A stretch of DNA of 64,000 bases from Actinomyces wuliandei (lineage in GTDB: Bacteria > Actinomycetota > Actinomycetes > Actinomycetales > Actinomycetaceae), in the NCBI RefSeq assembly GCF_004010955.1, contig NZ_CP025227.1:2356001-2420000 (forward strand), given 5' to 3'. Position numbers and translations under genes: made by a program. Position 1 is the first letter of the stretch, and each line of letters opens with the position of its first letter. The notes under the pieces were generated by a model. It was given only the letters and a program-made list of their open reading frames with translations. It had not been told where the DNA came from and did no database searches. Positions 54,181 to 63,389 of the stretch are shown one piece after another.

Positions 54181-56310
54181 ATGGCCTACATCTACCTTGA
54201 GCCGACCGACCTGCAGTCCTTCATCAACTCCCTCAAGGACTTCGCCGACTCCTACGAGGAGCAGATGGAGGGCGTGCGCACCACCAACCGGGTCCACGAC
54301 GATCCCGGCGACGTAGCCCTGATGATCGGAGAGGGCCTGCTCATGTCCTCCTACGCCTTCGACCTCAGGACCCAGGCAGCAGAGCTGCAGACGCGGCTCG
54401 ACGAGGCCGTCGCCATGAACAACTCCGGCGTGACCCCGATGAGCGGGAGCATGATCGCCTACTACTTTCCCGACGGAGGCGAGTACAGCCACGACACCGT
54501 GGACAATGTTGTCGCCTTCAACTCTGCCTCCGCCACCGGGGCCAGCCGCGACGCAGCCGCACTGGACCAGGCTCTCAGCAGCGAGGACGGGCAGGCCGCC
54601 GACGGTCGCACCGTGGAGCAGGTCCTTGCCGAGCAGGACAAGCACAAGGACGTGCCCGCCTACGCGGCGACCTATGTCTCCACCATGGGGCTGGACAGCT
54701 ACCTGGACCTCCCGCAGCGGTTGGGGGCCAACTACACCACGGTGGAGAAGACCGACGGCAACCACGGCTACACCCCGCGCTACGAGGCAGTGACTGACCA
54801 CGAGGCAGCCAGCCAGGCGACCGGAGTCCTTGGCAGCATGCTCGCGGCCGTCTCCCAGCCCGGCGTGACGATCACAGACCCCAGTACCGGCAAGCAGGTC
54901 ACCGACCTGGCTCAGGCAGTGGACGCCGCCCTCAGCGAGACGGGCCACCTGGGACGCGTGTCCGGCCTCAACGCCATGATGGAGAACACGGTGGATACGG
55001 TCTACCACGCTGACTTCCTGGTGGACCTGGCCACACGCATGGAGGACAGGGACTACGACGGCACGACGCCGGAGGACGTCCTGGGTGCAGACGGTCACGG
55101 GGGCGCCTGTACCGGCTCGTCCATGGACCCCCTGGCGGGCGTGCTCACGGCCATGGGCTACAACCCCAAGGCCGCTATGCAGTACCTGGTCCCCGACGGG
55201 GAGGTCGGCTCCGAGGGAAGCTGGGTACCAGGGGACAAGGCGCAGGACCGCTGGGAGCTCCTGTCCACGCGCACGTGGGACCCCCGTGGCGGCTACGACG
55301 GCCTCGCTACCGCCCTCGGGGGCGCCTCCTCCCTGCGGGTCCGTGATCCCGACGGCCCCCAGGACGAGAAGGCCGCCTGGATCACGGGTCAGGGGATGGA
55401 CTACCTGGCCGACAAGGCCGACAGCGAGGACGTCGAGTACTCCTCGACCGCCAGGAACAGCATTGCGATCATGCTGGGGAACTCGCTGGACGACATGGAG
55501 GAGATGCTGGCGAGGCGTTCCTCCGGCTCTGCTGCCGTTTATGACAAGACTGCCCACGACAGTCACCGCCCCGCGTTTATGGCCGGTGACCACAGCGAGG
55601 CGATCCGTGCCCTGACTAGTATCGCGGGCACCGATGACACCGCCCTGCAGACCATGGCCACGGCCGTAGGCCGTCACTCGACCATGCGCGCCCAGGCCAC
55701 TATTGACGCCTACCCGGATGTGACCCTGGGGCAGAGCAGCGAGTTTGACAACGAGGTAGGGGCTGGCGTCCGTGCCGACGGCCAGCTGCTCGGGTTTATC
55801 AGCCAGTCCGCTATTGACATCCGCACCCAGGCTGCGGTGTCGGCCGCCCAGGCCCAGGAGGACGTGGTCGCGGCGAGCCTCGGCGGGCTCAGCACCGGGC
55901 TGTCCTCCGTCCCGCACCCGGTCACGCAGGCGGCAGGCGTGGCAATCTCCCCGGCCCCTCCCGTCATGACGGAGGAGGTGGGTGCGGTGGACCTCTCGGG
56001 TGTGGACGCAGCACAGGCGCTGGTGGACAGGTCCCAGACGTCGCTGGAGCACACCACGGTGGCTCTGCTGGCTAACAACGACCGCCTGGACCAGGGCGCC
56101 TACTACGACGTCCACGGGGAGGACTACGCCACCGGCCACGAGTGGATGAGGGAGGACCACACCATCGACACCGCCTCGGTGCTGACCAGCACAGAGCACG
56201 GCAGACAGTTCGAGGACTGGCTGCGAGACGCCTCCATCCCCGAGGTCACCCTCAAGAACACCCTCGCCGGAGGCATCCAGGACGGACAGCACAGTGCCAG
56301 CCACCACTAG
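54181..56310 (+). CDS. Large helical protein, secretion-substrate-like (DUF6571-like)
   Basis: A 709-aa protein without signal peptide. The first 85 residues form long helices (MAYIYLEPTDLQSFINSLKD and onward), like the N-terminal part of type VII secretion substrates. A middle region (about 150-480) includes ATYVSTMGLDSYLDLPQRLG, which I associate with the DUF6571 family from Actinomyces. The C-terminal 90 residues (ALLANNDRLDQGAYYDVHGE and on) are identical in the next gene's product. No toxin motif or nuclease site was seen. The last 17 bases overlap the next start. It is probably exported or envelope-associated, but there is no direct evidence. Confidence 0.65.
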   Translation: MAYIYLEPTDLQSFINSLKDFADSYEEQMEGVRTTNRVHDDPGDVALMIGEGLLMSSYAFDLRTQAAELQTRLDEAVAMNNSGVTPMSGSMIAYYFPDGGEYSHDTVDNVVAFNSASATGASRDAAALDQALSSEDGQAADGRTVEQVLAEQDKHKDVPAYAATYVSTMGLDSYLDLPQRLGANYTTVEKTDGNHGYTPRYEAVTDHEAASQATGVLGSMLAAVSQPGVTITDPSTGKQVTDLAQAVDAALSETGHLGRVSGLNAMMENTVDTVYHADFLVDLATRMEDRDYDGTTPEDVLGADGHGGACTGSSMDPLAGVLTAMGYNPKAAMQYLVPDGEVGSEGSWVPGDKAQDRWELLSTRTWDPRGGYDGLATALGGASSLRVRDPDGPQDEKAAWITGQGMDYLADKADSEDVEYSSTARNSIAIMLGNSLDDMEEMLARRSSGSAAVYDKTAHDSHRPAFMAGDHSEAIRALTSIAGTDDTALQTMATAVGRHSTMRAQATIDAYPDVTLGQSSEFDNEVGAGVRADGQLLGFISQSAIDIRTQAAVSAAQAQEDVVAASLGGLSTGLSSVPHPVTQAAGVAISPAPPVMTEEVGAVDLSGVDAAQALVDRSQTSLEHTTVALLANNDRLDQGAYYDVHGEDYATGHEWMREDHTIDTASVLTSTEHGRQFEDWLRDASIPEVTLKNTLAGGIQDGQHSASHH

Positions 56311-56333
56311 CAGCAGCCCACCAGGCACCAGCA
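56047..56333 (+). repeat. 287-bp direct repeat, copy A
   Basis: Matches 57428-57714 at an offset of 1381 bp. Four differences fall in the first 50 bases and none are seen from about 56096 to the end. It covers the last 88 codons of one gene plus the GTG start and first codons of the next. Confidence 0.95.
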
Positions 56334-57691
56334 GCCCAGTAGGTGCCGACAGCACCACCAGCAGGTCCCTGGTGCGGCGGGCGGTAGCCCTGGTGGCAGG
56401 GAGGTGGCCGCGTCCCCGGCCGCGGGTGGTGGCCGCCGTGGTGGCGGCCTGCCTGGTCACGGCCAGCACGGGCTGGGGCGGGTGGTGGTGGGTGCGTGTC
56501 CACGACCCCCTGACCATCAGGCTGACCGCCCTGGCCAACAACCCCCACTCAGCCCTGGACTGGCTCGCCCCCCGGGCCAGCCAGACGGACCAGCCCTCCA
56601 GCACCCCCAGCGCGCCAGTCAGCCAGCCCACGCAGGACCAGGCAGGCCGGGCCAGCCAGGAGACCGGTGGGGACGAGGGCGGGCAGGGGTGGCAGCCCTC
56701 GGCAGCGGCGGTAGCGCGGTGGGAGGAACTGGGCTCGCGGGCCTGGGGCTCCCAGGGCCTGCACGCCCTGGCCAGCGCCCTGGCCGCCACCACCCGGCTG
56801 GGTGAGGAGGCCACTGGTACAGGCAGCGGACCTGGTCAAGACGGTGAGAACTCCGCCGCCAGCAGGAGCAGTGCCTCCGGCTCCGGGAGGGAGGAGGCCC
56901 TGCGGGCGGCCTGGGCAGCCGCCCAGGGCCTGGAGGTCCTGGCCGACCACGCGACCCGCCTGGAGGCTGGCACCGGTCCCGCCCTGGCCCGTCTCCTGGC
57001 AGGCCTCCTGGAGGACGTGGAGCAGGCCACCGGGAGGGCCTCCGGGGTGCCCGCCTGGGAGCCTGCCCGCCCCGTCCTCATGCCCGGCAGCCACGATCGG
57101 GCCGTCCTGACCCTCCTCTCCGTGGCGGTGTCCCAGGACACCGGCCTGACCACCCTGCTGGAGGCGGTCACCACCCGCTCCTCCCCCCGTCTCCAGGCCG
57201 TCATTGACACCCACCCCGCCGGCGTCCTGGGCCACGACACCGCCTTTGACACCGAGGTCGGCGCCGCCCTCCACGACGACGGCGTGCTCATCGGCCTGAC
57301 CGCCCAGCTGGCCACCACTGCCCGCACCCCACAGGACGGCAACGACCAGGACGAGACCACCTCCCTCACCAGCGACGGCCTGGACCCCCGCGTGAGCAGC
57401 CTCGCCGACCAGGCCCGCAGGAGGATCGAGCACACCACGGTGGCGCTGCTGGCCAACAATGACCGCCTGGACCAGGGTGCCTACTACGACGTCCACGGGG
57501 AGGACTACGCCACCGGCCACGAGTGGATGAGGGAGGACCACACCATCGACACCGCCTCGGTGCTGACCAGCACAGAGCACGGCAGACAGTTCGAGGACTG
57601 GCTGCGAGACGCCTCCATCCCCGAGGTCACCCTCAAGAACACCCTCGCCGGAGGCATCCAGGACGGACAGCACAGTGCCAGCCACCACTAG
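56294..57691 (+). CDS. Membrane-anchored paralog of the preceding protein
   Basis: A 465-aa protein. It starts at GTG 56294 inside the end of the preceding gene; its first 12 residues (MPATTSSSPPGT) come from the duplicated segment. One membrane helix lies at about 43-70 (VVAAVVAACLVTASTGWGGW). From about 240 on it is collinear with the second half of the 709-aa protein (HDTAFDTEVGAALHDDGVLIGL against SEFDNEVGAGVRADGQLLGF), and the last 86 residues are identical to it. The helical N-terminal domain of the paralog is replaced by the anchor. Function unknown; perhaps a receptor or immunity partner of the larger protein. Confidence 0.65.
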   Translation: MPATTSSSPPGTSSPVGADSTTSRSLVRRAVALVAGRWPRPRPRVVAAVVAACLVTASTGWGGWWWVRVHDPLTIRLTALANNPHSALDWLAPRASQTDQPSSTPSAPVSQPTQDQAGRASQETGGDEGGQGWQPSAAAVARWEELGSRAWGSQGLHALASALAATTRLGEEATGTGSGPGQDGENSAASRSSASGSGREEALRAAWAAAQGLEVLADHATRLEAGTGPALARLLAGLLEDVEQATGRASGVPAWEPARPVLMPGSHDRAVLTLLSVAVSQDTGLTTLLEAVTTRSSPRLQAVIDTHPAGVLGHDTAFDTEVGAALHDDGVLIGLTAQLATTARTPQDGNDQDETTSLTSDGLDPRVSSLADQARRRIEHTTVALLANNDRLDQGAYYDVHGEDYATGHEWMREDHTIDTASVLTSTEHGRQFEDWLRDASIPEVTLKNTLAGGIQDGQHSASHH

Positions 57692-57714
57692 CAGCAGCCC
57701 ACCAGGCACCAGCA
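57428..57714 (+). repeat. 287-bp direct repeat, copy B
   Basis: Second copy of 56047-56333. It again covers the end of one gene and the GTG start of the next, so the downstream hydrolase begins with the same 12 residues as the membrane paralog. Confidence 0.95.
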
Positions 57715-58847
57715 CCACCTCGGCAGGTGGCAGCAGCAGCGCCACTCCGGCAGGCAGCAGCGCCACCGCCCTCACGGGCACCTGGGGGCGCGACGTCCTG
57801 GGTCCCGGCTTCCAGGCCCGCACCCTGGAGCTGGCGCCCGACGCCGAGGACGACGGAGCGGTCGCCACCCTGGTGCACCACGTCCCCTCCGAGGACCCGC
57901 ACGCCCTGCCCGGCACCCCCACAGCCCCCGTCTTCGCCTACCTCTACGTCCACGGCTGGAACGACTACTTCTTCCAGACCCACCTGGCCCGGGAAGTCTC
58001 TGCCCTGGGCGGGGCCTTCTACGCCCTGGACCTGCGCCGCTACGGCCGCTCCTGGCGCGAGGGCCAGATGCACGGGTGGTGCGCCTCCCTGCTCGACTAC
58101 GACGAGGAGCTGGACCTGGCCCTGCGGGTCATCCGCTCCGAGCACGCCTCGCACCCCGGCCCGGGCCTTCCCCTGGTCCTCAACGGCCACTCCACCGGGG
58201 GCCTGACCGCAGCCCTGTGGGCGCACCGCCATCCCGGCGTCCTGTCCGGCCTGGCACTCACCTCCCCCTGGCTGGAGACGTGGGGCGGGCAACCCGCCCG
58301 CACCCTGGGGCGGCCGGTGATACGCACCCTGACACGTGTGAGCCCGCGCATGGAGCTGCCCACCGGCACCATCAGCCCCTCTGATGTGTTCTACGTGGCT
58401 GACGGCTGGGACGACGAGCGTGACGGGGCGCTGCCGGACCCCTCCTGGGCGCAGGACCCCTACGTCACCGGCTGGGACCTCAACCCCGCCTGGGTCCTGC
58501 GTCCCTGGGCACCGGTGCGACCCGGATGGCTCCTGGCAGTCCTGGACGGCCAGGCCCGCGTGGCCCAGGGCCTGGCCATCGACTGCCCCGTGCTGTCGAT
58601 GGCCTCAGCCCGCAGCCTCCTGACCCTGGGGTGGGCACCGCAGGCACGCCACGCCGACACCATCATCGACGCCCAGGCCTGTGCCCGACGCTCCGTGCAG
58701 CTGGGCAACCTGGTGACCATCGCCCGCTTCGCGGGCGGTGTCCATGACCTCACCCTCTCCGAGCCGCCCGTGCGTGGGCAGGTCTTCTCCACGCTAGGGC
58801 GCTGGCTTATGTCGTACGCCCTACGCGCTCCGCAGCCGAGCCCTTGA
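57675..58847 (+). CDS. Alpha/beta hydrolase, monoacylglycerol-lipase-like
   Basis: A 390-aa hydrolase. The elbow VLNGHSTGGLTAALWAHRHP carries the nucleophile Ser; YLYVHGWNDYFFQTHLAREV is the oxyanion strand; ALDLRRYGRSWREGQMHGWC is typical of serine aminopeptidase/lysophospholipase (Hydrolase_4) members; the histidine is in GGVHDLTLSEPPVR. The first 12 residues come from the 287-bp repeat and the next 20 are Ser/Thr/Gly-rich, so the real catalytic domain starts near residue 40. GTG 57675 is the only start before it. No signal peptide. It overlaps the preceding gene by 17 bases. Confidence 0.82.
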   Translation: MPATTSSSPPGTSTTSAGGSSSATPAGSSATALTGTWGRDVLGPGFQARTLELAPDAEDDGAVATLVHHVPSEDPHALPGTPTAPVFAYLYVHGWNDYFFQTHLAREVSALGGAFYALDLRRYGRSWREGQMHGWCASLLDYDEELDLALRVIRSEHASHPGPGLPLVLNGHSTGGLTAALWAHRHPGVLSGLALTSPWLETWGGQPARTLGRPVIRTLTRVSPRMELPTGTISPSDVFYVADGWDDERDGALPDPSWAQDPYVTGWDLNPAWVLRPWAPVRPGWLLAVLDGQARVAQGLAIDCPVLSMASARSLLTLGWAPQARHADTIIDAQACARRSVQLGNLVTIARFAGGVHDLTLSEPPVRGQVFSTLGRWLMSYALRAPQPSP

Positions 58848-58984
58848 GAGCAACCTGGTCCTCACAGGACACCGAGTCCTCATAAAGTACTGGCACGTCA
58901 GTCGTTCTGTGAGGATGTGGCAGACCTTGCGTGCAGGCCACCCGTGACCGACGGGAGCCCTGCCGGGGCCGTGCCGGAACCACG

Positions 58985-60430
58985 TCACGACGGCGACCGG
59001 CGCAGGTCCTCCCGCAGCTCCCCGAGCTGGCGTCCGCGCACGCCCAGCCGCCACACGCGCCACCCGTCGGCGTCATCCACGCCCTGGGCGGCGTTGGCGG
59101 CGGAGGTGGGGTCGGAGAAGGTGCGACCGTCCACCAAGGTGATGATGCCTCCGGCGGACAGGACGGCCTCATGGTAGATGCCCCGACGCAGCCCCTGCCA
59201 GATGATGCGCGTGGGACCCTCCAGGTGGCGCGCGATCGCCGCCAGGTCTGCGGCGTCCTGGGCCGCCACCTCCGGGGTGGGGCGGGTGACCGCGTCCGCC
59301 TCGGTCTGGTCCGTCGCACGGCCTGGCGGGCTGACGGGCCAGGCCTGAGCCAGGTGCGCCGCCTCGGTGTCGTCCTGGGTCGGGGTGGAGGCCGAGGGGG
59401 GCTCCGGCGGCTGCACCGGGGCCTGCTCCTCGGCCCGTTCCTCACCGTCACCCGCGTGCCGGGAGGTCCTCAGCGCCCCCGGTGCCACCGGGGCTGCCGC
59501 GTGCTGCCCGACAGCAGAGTCCCACCCGGAGCGGCCCGGCGCACGCGTCCCCGGCACCGTGTCCCGCAGGCGGTGGCCACGGGCGCGGGACACATGCTCC
59601 TCAACCTCCTCCTGGAGCTCCTGGGCGTTGTCGCGCACGCCGACCGTGCCCGCCACCGGCGTGGAGTCCGCAGCACCAGCCCCGCCCTGTGTCACGACCT
59701 CCGCGCGGGAGAAGGGCACCGACGAGCCCTGCTCCTGGTCAGGACCGGTCGGCTGCTGCGGGGCGACGACCTCAATGGAGCCCGTGACCGGCTGGGGCCT
59801 GGCCCGCTGGGCGTTCGCAGCCCTGCCACCGGGACCAGTCAGGCCGGGGCGTGGAGGACGGGCCACCAGCAGCGGGCCACCACCGCTCAGGTCGCTCATC
59901 CGGACCTGCTCAATGACCACAACCACCCGTGACTCGTCCACGACCCGGGTGTCAACCTCGTAGAGCTCGACACCTGAGCCCACCAGCACTGACATGCTGG
60001 AACGGACGTCGGGCGCCAGGGACGCCGCCATCAGCGTCAGGCGCGGGCCGGACTCCACCTGGGAGGGCATGGCCTCGCGGAACTCGTTCCAGTCCTCCCG
60101 GAAGGCCGCCAGCCCGCCGGTGTAGCGGCTGGCCAGCTCCCGCCGCCCGGCGGCTGCGGCTGCCGTCAGGCGGGACATCGCCGACATCAGGGCAGCAGCG
60201 TCAACCGAGCTGAGGACCTCCACCAGGACCACCTGACCGGTCGCGTCCAAGGCGGTCAGGCTCTGCCCGTGGTCCACCTCGCTCCACCCCAGGGGGAACA
60301 GGGGACGACGCAGCACGTCGACAACCTGGCGCTGGATGGCGGCAAGACCGCGAGCCCGGGTCTCAGCATCCGTGGAGCGGCCAAGCCGTACCGGGAGGAG
60401 GTGGTTGCCATCGAGCTCGTACATGGCCAT
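58985..60430 (-). CDS. RAMA-domain protein of unknown function
   Basis: A 481-aa protein from ATG 60430 (GAGGAAAGG ten bases upstream; a second ATG lies two codons in). Residues 1-165 look like a folded domain (MAMYELDGNHLLPVRLGRST onward). Residues 180-400 are low-complexity Pro/Gln/Ala-rich. The last 55 residues (HEAVLSAGGIITLVDGRTFS, then AANAAQGVDDADGWRVWRL) match the RAMA fold, found beside restriction and modification enzymes and in putative DNA-binding or conflict proteins. No catalytic domain is visible. The coiled N-terminal region and RAMA module suggest nucleic acid recognition. Confidence 0.7.
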   Translation of the reverse strand: MAMYELDGNHLLPVRLGRSTDAETRARGLAAIQRQVVDVLRRPLFPLGWSEVDHGQSLTALDATGQVVLVEVLSSVDAAALMSAMSRLTAAAAAGRRELASRYTGGLAAFREDWNEFREAMPSQVESGPRLTLMAASLAPDVRSSMSVLVGSGVELYEVDTRVVDESRVVVVIEQVRMSDLSGGGPLLVARPPRPGLTGPGGRAANAQRARPQPVTGSIEVVAPQQPTGPDQEQGSSVPFSRAEVVTQGGAGAADSTPVAGTVGVRDNAQELQEEVEEHVSRARGHRLRDTVPGTRAPGRSGWDSAVGQHAAAPVAPGALRTSRHAGDGEERAEEQAPVQPPEPPSASTPTQDDTEAAHLAQAWPVSPPGRATDQTEADAVTRPTPEVAAQDAADLAAIARHLEGPTRIIWQGLRRGIYHEAVLSAGGIITLVDGRTFSDPTSAANAAQGVDDADGWRVWRLGVRGRQLGELREDLRRSPS

Positions 60431-60557
60431 AGGAGGTCTGCCTTTCCTCGTCGTCGTGCCCGGCCCTCCGCCACGGGAAGACACCCGGCACGCCCCAGAT
60501 GACCTGGGTCCCGGCAAAGTATCCTCTCGCGCGAGACGGAGGACCGTGTCCGGGGCG

Positions 60558-63389
60558 TTATTCCATCCTCTCACGCCCACGGACGTGTTCCGGGGATTCT
60601 CGGGCGGGAGCCGCCCGCCTGTCTGCGTCCCCGCCCCGACGACCCAGTGACGCAGTGCCACGACGGCGCCACAACCGTGACACCAACTGTGACACCGACC
60701 GTGACACGGTAGACGTCGGCAGGAGGCTTGCGGGCAGCACCACAGCCAGGAGCCGACGCCACCTCCCGGCAGCACTGCGCAGCCCGGCACTGGCAGTGCT
60801 GAGCCTCTCGTCGGCCTCCCGCCGCCCGGGTGCTGCGGGACCAGCCACAGTCTCCTCCTGGGCTGGGGGACCGTAGCACTCCGCGACAGCCCCGGCAGCC
60901 AGGTGGTGGACCGCCTCCCGTTCCCGCCTGGCCAGCTCCCCAGTGGCCGGGTCCGCGTCCTCCGACTGCCGGGCGGGAGCGGGTAGGGCCGCCACGAGCC
61001 GCTCAGCCACGGCCTCGTGCGTGCGCGCCCTGCCCCCCGGCCTCCTGCCCAGGAGGCGCAGGTCGGCCCCTAGCGCCACCAGCTCCTCCCAGGCCGCTGC
61101 CGCAGGGTCCCGGCCCAGCCTGATCCGCTGACGACGTCGGCGCCCGGCTGCCGCACGCAGCAGCCCCGGAGCCAGGAGGCAGGCCAGGAGCACCACGAGC
61201 ACCGCCACGGTGCCCCAGCGCGCCACCGACGTAGCCGACGCGCGCACCCCCACCTGCGGCGCGGAGACGTCGGAGGCGTCCTGGTCCTCAGCAGCCGGGG
61301 GCTGCGTCCCCGGCTGGGAGGCAGGCTGGCCCGGGGTGGCCTCGGCCGGGGACGAGGCGGGGGACGCGGACGCAGTGTCCTGGCCCTGCTGGTCCGCCTC
61401 CACGCCTGACCCGCCGGGCGTGGGCTCGAAGGCGACCCACCCCTCCCCCTCGACCCACACCTCGGGCCAGGCGTGGAGCTGGTCGCCCCTGACCTCCGTC
61501 CACCGGCCCGGTCCCGCAGCGGCAGAGGCGTAGCCCACGGCGATCCGGGTGGGCAGCCCCAGCGACCGCGCCATGACGGTGAAGGCGGAGGCGTAGTGGA
61601 CGCAGTAGCCACGACGCTCCCGCAAGAAGGTCGCCACGGTGTCCATGGCCGACCCCCCGCCACCACCGCTGTCACCACTACTGTCGGCACCACTGCCAGC
61701 ACCACCGGGGGCCGACTCGTCGTAGACGAAGCCCTCCCCCCGCAGCCAGGACGCCAGCGCCACCGCCCGGGAGGCGGTGTCCTCACCGGCACCGGCCTGT
61801 GCCAGCGCCTCACGCGCTGCCTGGGCGGCCGCGTCCGGGGTGTCCGCAGGGAGACGGGTGTAGCGCTCCAGCACGTCCCGGGAGGCAGCCGAGGTGACAG
61901 GCACCTGCGCCGCCGACTGCCCGGAGGCGTCAGCGACGGCGTTCCATCCCAGCAGCGTGTACGTCATCCCCCGCCCCAGGAGGGTACCGCCGCTGGTTGC
62001 CGTTGACGTGCCCTCCACCCAGCGCCACGCCCCCAGGTCGACCTCCGGGTCAGCCTCCCCGTCCGTTTCCACGTCGGCTTCCAGGTCTGCCCCGGTACCT
62101 GTGGGAGACGGGGACGCAGCACCCTCTTGCGCCCCGGCCCCCCCCTCCACACCGGTACCGAGATCCTCACCCGACCCTGCCACCAGGGCCGTGGACTGGA
62201 GGACAGGCAGGTGGTCGGTGCTGAGGTCCTGCACGCGCACGCGCAGCGCCGTGACCGCACCGGCACCGTCCCTGCCGGTGGTACCGACCAGGTCGTCCAG
62301 GTCCGAGGCGCTCAGCCCGGACCGGGTCACGGCCCCTCCCGCTGTCAGGGCACCCTCGCCGAAGGCTCCTTGGAGCCTGGAGACCTCCGTGGGTCCGGGC
62401 CTGCGCTCCGGCCCCCAGGAGGCCCCCTCCAGGTCAGCGATGACGGCCAGGGGCAGTCTCAGGCTGGTGCCTGCCTCCAGGTCACCCATGTAGGACAGGA
62501 CGGTGGTCCCAGGGCCTCGAAGCAGGTCCCGGGACAGGGTCAGGCCCAGCTCTGGCTCAGTCGTCCGCGTCCTCGCGGGCGCCCACCCCTGTCCCGTCAC
62601 CACAGGCACCGCCCCCGTGAGGGCGGTGGCCACGACCACGGCGACCGTCCCCATGACCAGGCCTAGCCTGCGTCTTGCCGCACTGGGGCCGTGGGAGGGT
62701 CCGGGGTCGTGACTGCGTGAGGGCCAGTAGCGGGCGGGGGCGGAGGTGACCACCAGGGCCGTCAGGCACAGCGCCGCGCCCGCCAGGCACAACCGTGGCG
62801 GGTCCTGACCCCGGACCACCACGGGCACGAGGAGGGCTGCGGCCGGAACCAGCCCGGTCAGCCCGACGACGTCCGCCCCACCTGCGGACACCAGGGCGCA
62901 GGCCCACGACAGCAGCAGGCAGACGGTGAGGAGCCCCGACCCCAGGGCCGCAGAGACCTCCAGGGGCGGCACGCCTGTGGCCAGCTCCTGACCTACCAGG
63001 CGCGCCGTCCCAGCCGGGTCCTGCCACCACACCGAGGCACGCGACCACCCCAGGACGGCGAGCAGCACGCAGGCCGCCGACGCCAGCCCCGCCGTCAGCC
63101 CCAGGGCCGGGCGGGAGGGCCAGAGGCTGCGCACCGCTCCCGGGACCAGCAGGGCCGAGGCGGCCACGGCCAGGACCTGGAGCTGCCAGGCGCCGGGAAG
63201 CAGCACCGGCTCGACCGCACGCGCCCCAACCCACCACAGTGCGGTGACAAGAAGCGCCGCCAGGAGCGGCTGCCAGCGGCCGGGCTCGGTCAGGACACGG
63301 GTCGCGGGGCTGAGCGGACGCAGCCGCTCAACAGAGCGCGAGGGCTGCGGCCGCACACGTGTCCTGCCACGTCCCGGCCCAGGCCTCAC
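60558..63389 (-). CDS. TgpA-type transglutaminase-like membrane protein
   Basis: A 943-aa protein with GTG start at 63389 overlapping the upstream stop (GTGA). A cluster of membrane helices occupies about 40-260, followed by a large extracytoplasmic part. The transglutaminase core sits at about 590-655: Cys in RGYCVHYASAFTVMARSLGL, His in LHAWPEVWVEGEGW and Asp/Glu-Pro in VAFEPTPGG. One more helix follows (about 735-755), then a cytoplasmic DUF4129-like tail. The family is regularly encoded with DUF58 and MoxR-type ATPase genes; a DUF58-like gene is directly upstream. Confidence 0.9.
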   Translation of the reverse strand: MRPGPGRGRTRVRPQPSRSVERLRPLSPATRVLTEPGRWQPLLAALLVTALWWVGARAVEPVLLPGAWQLQVLAVAASALLVPGAVRSLWPSRPALGLTAGLASAACVLLAVLGWSRASVWWQDPAGTARLVGQELATGVPPLEVSAALGSGLLTVCLLLSWACALVSAGGADVVGLTGLVPAAALLVPVVVRGQDPPRLCLAGAALCLTALVVTSAPARYWPSRSHDPGPSHGPSAARRRLGLVMGTVAVVVATALTGAVPVVTGQGWAPARTRTTEPELGLTLSRDLLRGPGTTVLSYMGDLEAGTSLRLPLAVIADLEGASWGPERRPGPTEVSRLQGAFGEGALTAGGAVTRSGLSASDLDDLVGTTGRDGAGAVTALRVRVQDLSTDHLPVLQSTALVAGSGEDLGTGVEGGAGAQEGAASPSPTGTGADLEADVETDGEADPEVDLGAWRWVEGTSTATSGGTLLGRGMTYTLLGWNAVADASGQSAAQVPVTSAASRDVLERYTRLPADTPDAAAQAAREALAQAGAGEDTASRAVALASWLRGEGFVYDESAPGGAGSGADSSGDSGGGGGSAMDTVATFLRERRGYCVHYASAFTVMARSLGLPTRIAVGYASAAAGPGRWTEVRGDQLHAWPEVWVEGEGWVAFEPTPGGSGVEADQQGQDTASASPASSPAEATPGQPASQPGTQPPAAEDQDASDVSAPQVGVRASATSVARWGTVAVLVVLLACLLAPGLLRAAAGRRRRQRIRLGRDPAAAAWEELVALGADLRLLGRRPGGRARTHEAVAERLVAALPAPARQSEDADPATGELARREREAVHHLAAGAVAECYGPPAQEETVAGPAAPGRREADERLSTASAGLRSAAGRWRRLLAVVLPASLLPTSTVSRSVSQLVSRLWRRRGTASLGRRGGDADRRAAPARESPEHVRGRERME

